Assembly: GCA_020024175.1 (NCBI GenBank)
Contig: JAHHUB010000061.1
Coordinates: 1 to 9,046 of the forward strand
Direction of reading: 5' to 3'
Source: Oscillospiraceae bacterium
GTDB lineage: Bacteria; Bacillota; Clostridia; Oscillospirales; Ruminococcaceae
DNA length: 9,046 bases
How positions within the stretch are numbered: the first letter of the stretch is position 1; every line of letters starts with the position of its first letter. This document shows, piece after piece, positions 5,821 through 9,046 of the stretch. The notes beneath the pieces are model-generated. The model did no database searches. It saw nothing but the letters and a program-made list of their open reading frames with translations, and had not been told where the DNA came from. The translations under genes were made by a program, and so were the position numbers.

Positions 5821-7954
5821 CAGACAATTATTTTTATCAACTTATAAAAACACATTATGGAAAATTAAATGGGCTGCTTTGATGTATTTAATTTTTTCAT
5901 TTATTATTTATCCGGGAATGTATATGTCCTCTGTCAAAAGAATTTTAATATATAATGAAAACGGTGCTTTAACAAAAGATTATATTGAAAATATGTTTTG
6001 CGGACATGGAAATGTTTATACACAATTCTCAAGTATACTGTATATGCTTTTAATTATTGTTGTAGCAATGCTTCTTGGTATTATTGTAAACAGCTATATG
6101 CACAATAAAAAACAAATTGATGTTTACCATGCTTTACCAATAAAAAGAGAGATTATGATGTCAGCAAATTATGCCGCTGTGGCTACTGTTATGATAGTGC
6201 CTGTAATAATCTGTTTTTTAAGTGTAGTTTGCATTAACAGTTTGTCAAGTATTTCTTTAATAAAAAATGGATTTGAAAGTGGAATTACAACTACAGGTGC
6301 AATTTTATCCGAAATGGTGAGAATGATAATTTATATTCTGTCATTCCTGTCCATTATATTCCTAAGCTGTGTATGTGCAAATACAACCTTGGACGCTGTG
6401 ATTTTTTCACTGTCATTGTCAGAAATAATACCATTGACAATTATGCTTTCAAATCTAATTCTGTCAACGTATGTAAAAGGATATACACTAAATCAGAATT
6501 TCTTTGGAAAAGGTGTTCTCTGCTCACCTATAAATATGATTTTTGTATCTGTAGTAGGTAAATCAAGTGATTATAGCAGTTCCGATCTTTTTAAAAATAT
6601 AAATATCATGACTTATGTTTGGGTTGTTTTGGCAATACTTTTCTTTGCCGCTGCATTAATAATATACAAAAAAAGAAAAAGCGAAATTGCTCAAAGTTCC
6701 AATATTTCGGGATTTGTATATAAACTTGTTATGACTGTAGGAGTATTTGGTATAGCTTCTGTTTCTGCTATAATTACATCTACAATGTCAGGAAATCAAT
6801 ATACAAGCATTATGACAATTATTTTTGCGGGAATTTACGGATTTTTATACTACTTTATTTTACAAGGAATTTTTACCCGCAGTATGAAACTTAAAATAAC
6901 AAATCATGTGGTTTTGATACTTTGTATTTTGGCAGCTCCTTTATTTATGGTACTGGCTCGCACAGGCTGGTTTGGATATGAAAACTATATTCCGAATCCT
7001 GAAAATATTAAATCTGCAAATATAGATTATTATGGAATGTATAAAGATGAAAGTGTAATGAATAATCAAACCGGTGAATCACTGAGTCGTAAAACCATTA
7101 AATACACAAATGAAAATGAAAAAAATATAATCAGAACAATTCATAAAACAATTTTAGAAAACCAAGATGCAAATAATGAAGATGAATATCCTGAGTATCT
7201 AAATTGTACTATTGAATATGAGTTAAAAAACGGAAAAACCGTAACAAGAGATTATTTTGAATATATTCCAAAAGATATGTATAAAAAACTTATGCTGTTA
7301 AATGAAAGCCCTGAATTAAAAAATCAGAAATGCAATGTATTTATAGCTCCTGTAGAACAACTTGATGATGTGAAGATTACAACAGGATATGGAGAAAACC
7401 TTGAATTTGACGAAAAATATAAAACCAAAGAAAATTATGAAATGTTAATCCAGGCTATTAAAAATGATATGTTGGCAGAAACATTAAATGATTTGACAGA
7501 ACACAGAGGAGCATATAAATGCCATATTTATCTTAACTATGACATAAAGGACTTCATATATTCATCACCCGGATATATAATCACTGATAAATATGTGAAT
7601 ACTTTGTCTGCATTAAAAGAAATGGGCATTGATTTATCTGATAAAAAAGAGCTGCCGCAAGGCTGTAAAATGGATATACAGACTCCATGTTATTTTGAAA
7701 ATAGGTTTATACAACCAAACATCAATTATTATTCCGAAAGTGCATACAATGAATCCAATTCTTTCTGCACCATTACAGATCCTGAATTAATAAAAGAAAT
7801 TTTGGAAAATGCAATTATTGCTGATGCAGATTTTAATGGTCCTTTGTGCTATATCACAATAAAGAAAGGTTATGGAACAGCTAATTATTTTATCTATCCC
7901 GACAATTTGCCCAAAGAACTAAAAGATGAGCTTAATTCACATTATGTAGGCTAA
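5795..7954 (+). CDS. ABC transporter permease with large C-terminal extracytoplasmic domain (DUF6449-like)
   Basis: A 719-residue permease. About nine hydrophobic segments are visible, near residues 27-45, 80-101, 124-147, 173-194, 200-222, 271-291, 309-329, 337-360 and 370-388. Basic stretches follow segments 2 (HNKK), 6 (YKKRK) and 8 (TRSMKLK), which places the N-terminus inside and the C-terminus outside. The segment KKQIDVYHALPIKRE (105-119) resembles the cytoplasmic coupling region that meets the ATPase in this permease class. Residues 390-719 form a soluble, charged and tyrosine-rich domain predicted to lie outside the membrane; overall this resembles permeases annotated with DUF6449, an assignment made from memory. 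ATG 5795 is chosen for GGAGG at 5781-5785; TTG 5789 would add two residues. It is the last gene of the operon, and no clear terminator follows before the next promoter. Substrate is unknown. Confidence 0.88.
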   Translation: MTTIKSYSNRQLFLSTYKNTLWKIKWAALMYLIFSFIIYPGMYMSSVKRILIYNENGALTKDYIENMFCGHGNVYTQFSSILYMLLIIVVAMLLGIIVNSYMHNKKQIDVYHALPIKREIMMSANYAAVATVMIVPVIICFLSVVCINSLSSISLIKNGFESGITTTGAILSEMVRMIIYILSFLSIIFLSCVCANTTLDAVIFSLSLSEIIPLTIMLSNLILSTYVKGYTLNQNFFGKGVLCSPINMIFVSVVGKSSDYSSSDLFKNINIMTYVWVVLAILFFAAALIIYKKRKSEIAQSSNISGFVYKLVMTVGVFGIASVSAIITSTMSGNQYTSIMTIIFAGIYGFLYYFILQGIFTRSMKLKITNHVVLILCILAAPLFMVLARTGWFGYENYIPNPENIKSANIDYYGMYKDESVMNNQTGESLSRKTIKYTNENEKNIIRTIHKTILENQDANNEDEYPEYLNCTIEYELKNGKTVTRDYFEYIPKDMYKKLMLLNESPELKNQKCNVFIAPVEQLDDVKITTGYGENLEFDEKYKTKENYEMLIQAIKNDMLAETLNDLTEHRGAYKCHIYLNYDIKDFIYSSPGYIITDKYVNTLSALKEMGIDLSDKKELPQGCKMDIQTPCYFENRFIQPNINYYSESAYNESNSFCTITDPELIKEILENAIIADADFNGPLCYITIKKGYGTANYFIYPDNLPKELKDELNSHYVG

Positions 7955-7968
7955 ACTCAAAAATTTTA

Positions 7969-8063
7969 TTTGAAATATATCATAAGTTTTTCTTAAAATG
8001 CTAAAGTTTTACAAAAATATGTCGATATATGTATCAAAAGGCAATAAACTAATATATTTCAAA
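7969..8063. repeat. 12-bp inverted repeat flanking the sigma-28-like promoter
   Basis: TTTGAAATATAT (7969-7980) and ATATATTTCAAA (8052-8063) are exact complements 71 bases apart. The right arm touches the AAGGAG ribosome binding site of the next gene. In a transcript reading through from the ABC operon the arms could pair and partly hide that site, while a transcript starting at the intervening promoter would lack the left arm. The arms are A/T-rich, so chance is possible. Confidence 0.4.
8002..8028 (+). promoter_or_regulatory. Sigma-28 (SigD/FliA) flagellar-type promoter
   Basis: TAAA (8002-8005), 15 bases, then GTCGATAT (8021-8028) matches the flagellar sigma consensus TAAA-N15-GCCGATAT at 11 of 12 defined positions with ideal spacing. 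Transcription would begin near 8035, leaving a leader of about 40 bases before ATG 8077. It stands alone in front of the last two genes, which places them in the late motility regulon. Confidence 0.75.
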
Positions 8064-8076
8064 AGGAGTTGTTTAT

Positions 8077-8781
8077 ATGAATATGAATGGAATCACAGCA
8101 GGTATGCCCAAAGTTGATGTTAAAGCTCAGATAAAGGCTGCAAAACCTGAAAAAATGTCAGCAGAAGAAAGAAAAGCTTTGGTTAGCGATTTGAAAGCTC
8201 AACAAGCTAAACAAGATAATTTCTTTCTTACAAATATGAGTGCTGCAATGCCTAATACCTATAGTAAACCTATACCTGCAGCAGTGCTGACACCTGCAAA
8301 GCCATTAGCAGAAGATAACAAAGACCAGGTTGGCATAAGCGGAGTTAAACTTCCTGCTTTGGCACAACAAAAATTAAATGAGTTTAACAGCCTTATCACT
8401 TCAATGTTCGGCACACAGGACAATATGTATGCTATGGCTCAGGGAAAAATTGATTTTTCCAAGTTTACTACAGAGGACATTGAAAAAGCTAAAAAATCTT
8501 TGGAACCGGGCGGAGAATTTTCTGTTGATGCAGTATCTACCAGAATTATGGATATGGCTAAAGCTCTCTGTGGCGGAAATGAAAGTAAAATTGCCCTTCT
8601 CAGAGGTGCAGTAGCTAAAGGTTTTGCAGCAGCAGGTGTAGTTGTGGGCGGAACCAAAAAACTGCCTGATATTTGCCATGATACATTTGATGAAGTTATG
8701 TCACGCTTTGACAAATGGGAAGGTATAGACAATAAAACTGATGATAAATCTGATAAATCCACTGAAGTTCCTGAAAAATAA
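8077..8781 (+). CDS. Uncharacterised protein, probable member of the flagellar late-gene regulon
   Basis: A 234-residue soluble protein that I do not recognise with confidence. It has no signal peptide, no transmembrane helix and no catalytic motif. Residues 1-50 are rich in Ala, Lys and Gln with a charged helical stretch (27-46). Residues 55-90 are Pro-rich and probably flexible. Residues 91-215 look like a compact helical domain: LPALAQQKLNEFNSLITSMF, then FTTEDIEKAKKSL, then IALLRGAVAKGFAAAGVVVGG and LPDICHDTFDEVMSRFDKWE. The tail is disordered and Asp/Lys/Ser-rich. The C-terminal domain is faintly like uncharacterised helical proteins (such as DUF5610) found in motile bacteria, a low-confidence recollection. 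AAGGAG (8063-8068) supports ATG 8077. It lies behind a sigma-28-type promoter and 15 bases before a FlxA-like gene, so a role in motility, chemotaxis or flagellar export is inferred from context only. Confidence 0.85.
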   Translation: MNMNGITAGMPKVDVKAQIKAAKPEKMSAEERKALVSDLKAQQAKQDNFFLTNMSAAMPNTYSKPIPAAVLTPAKPLAEDNKDQVGISGVKLPALAQQKLNEFNSLITSMFGTQDNMYAMAQGKIDFSKFTTEDIEKAKKSLEPGGEFSVDAVSTRIMDMAKALCGGNESKIALLRGAVAKGFAAAGVVVGGTKKLPDICHDTFDEVMSRFDKWEGIDNKTDDKSDKSTEVPEK

Positions 8782-8796
8782 AAGGAGGTCTAATTA

Positions 8797-9000
8797 ATGG
8801 GTATAGAAATTTCATCTGTTAACAGAATTGAGCCTGTCAGAAAAATTGAAGGAAGTTCCCAAGACGATAAAATTAAGCGATTGAAAGCAGAAATTGAAAG
8901 AATTAAACAAAATAAAATTCTTTCCGAGGATGAAAAAAATCGCCGTATAAAAAATCTGGAAAAACAAATAAAAAATATTCAAATGCAAAAAACTCATTAA
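8797..9000 (+). CDS. Small FlxA-like coiled-coil protein
   Basis: A 67-residue, highly charged protein. Residues 1-20 are extended (MGIEISSVNRIEPVRKIEG). Residues 22-64 form a continuous amphipathic helix with hydrophobic heptad positions and alternating Lys/Glu/Gln (DKIKRLKAEIERIKQ, LSEDEKNRRIKNLEKQIKNI), predicted to make a coiled coil or helical hairpin, with the turn near KILSEDEK. This pattern of helix, turn with SEDEK and second helix matches the FlxA-like family; E. coli flxA is a known FliA (sigma-28) dependent gene. A near-ideal ribosome binding site, AAAGGAGGTC at 8781-8790, precedes ATG 8797, and the gap from the previous stop is 15 bases, so the two genes share one transcript, closed by the hairpin at 9010-9046. 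Molecular function is unknown; pairing with its upstream neighbour is a guess. Confidence 0.82.
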   Translation: MGIEISSVNRIEPVRKIEGSSQDDKIKRLKAEIERIKQNKILSEDEKNRRIKNLEKQIKNIQMQKTH

Positions 9001-9009
9001 TACAAATAA

Positions 9010-9046
9010 AAATCCCGATTATCACAATAAATGATAATTGGGATTT
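9010..9046 (+). terminator. Intrinsic terminator closing the flagellar-type operon
   Basis: AAATCCCGATTATCA (9010-9024) pairs with TGATAATTGGGATTT (9032-9046) over 15 bp with one G-U, around the 7-base loop CAATAAA. It begins 9 bases after the FlxA-like stop codon. The window ends on the last stem bases (TTT), so the rest of the T-run is not visible; the A-run before the stem would allow function in both directions. Confidence 0.88.

Noticed and set aside
6373..6561. Small plus-strand gene inside the permease
   Set aside because: It overlaps the permease in another frame, is cysteine-rich in an implausible way and lacks a ribosome binding site.
8401..8762. Minus-strand genes opposite the 234-residue protein
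   Set aside because: They mirror the codon pattern of the plus-strand gene, have no promoter or ribosome binding site, and their proteins are low-complexity Ser/Phe-rich strings.

Overview
The window is AT-rich, densely packed, mostly plus-strand DNA with strong purine-rich ribosome binding sites, occasional GTG starts, short gaps and compact intrinsic terminators. Together with the gene families present (LytTR/DUF3021 pair, GntR-led ABC operon, MocR regulator beside an ECF S component, flagellar-sigma-type promoter), this points to a low-GC Gram-positive anaerobe of the class Clostridia, perhaps Lachnospirales. The organism is probably motile. The taxonomic placement is inferred from family content and style, not from a marker gene.

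Layout. 1-1128: the 3' three quarters of a phospholipase-D-type cardiolipin synthase whose start lies outside the window. 1164-1204: a very compact element combining a 13-bp hairpin with a T-tract, two tandem 10-bp repeats and a perfect TATAAT box. 1230-2124: a LytTR DNA-binding regulator followed by a DUF3021 four-helix membrane protein, a typical self-contained regulator/membrane-partner pair. 2172-2208: a bidirectional terminator between convergent genes. 2235-2822 (minus): an ECF-transporter substrate-binding (S) subunit. 3036-4442: a MocR-type regulator (GntR winged helix fused to an aminotransferase-like PLP domain), divergent from the S subunit. The arrangement suggests vitamin B6 sensing and uptake. 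4551-7954: a translationally coupled three-gene operon of YtrA-type GntR repressor, ABC ATPase and large ABC permease with an extracytoplasmic C-terminal domain. Its leader carries a promoter and three tandem 9-bp repeats that look like the repressor's operator. 8077-9000: two small uncharacterised genes, the second FlxA-like, behind a close match to the flagellar sigma-28/SigD promoter and closed by a 15-bp terminator hairpin at the window edge.

The most interesting part is the last 1.1 kb: an apparently flagellar-regulon operon made of a protein I do not recognise and a small coiled-coil protein. No CRISPR array, RNA gene, insertion sequence or attachment site was seen. There is no gene-free stretch over 300 bases; the longest is 2823-3035, which holds the divergent regulatory region.
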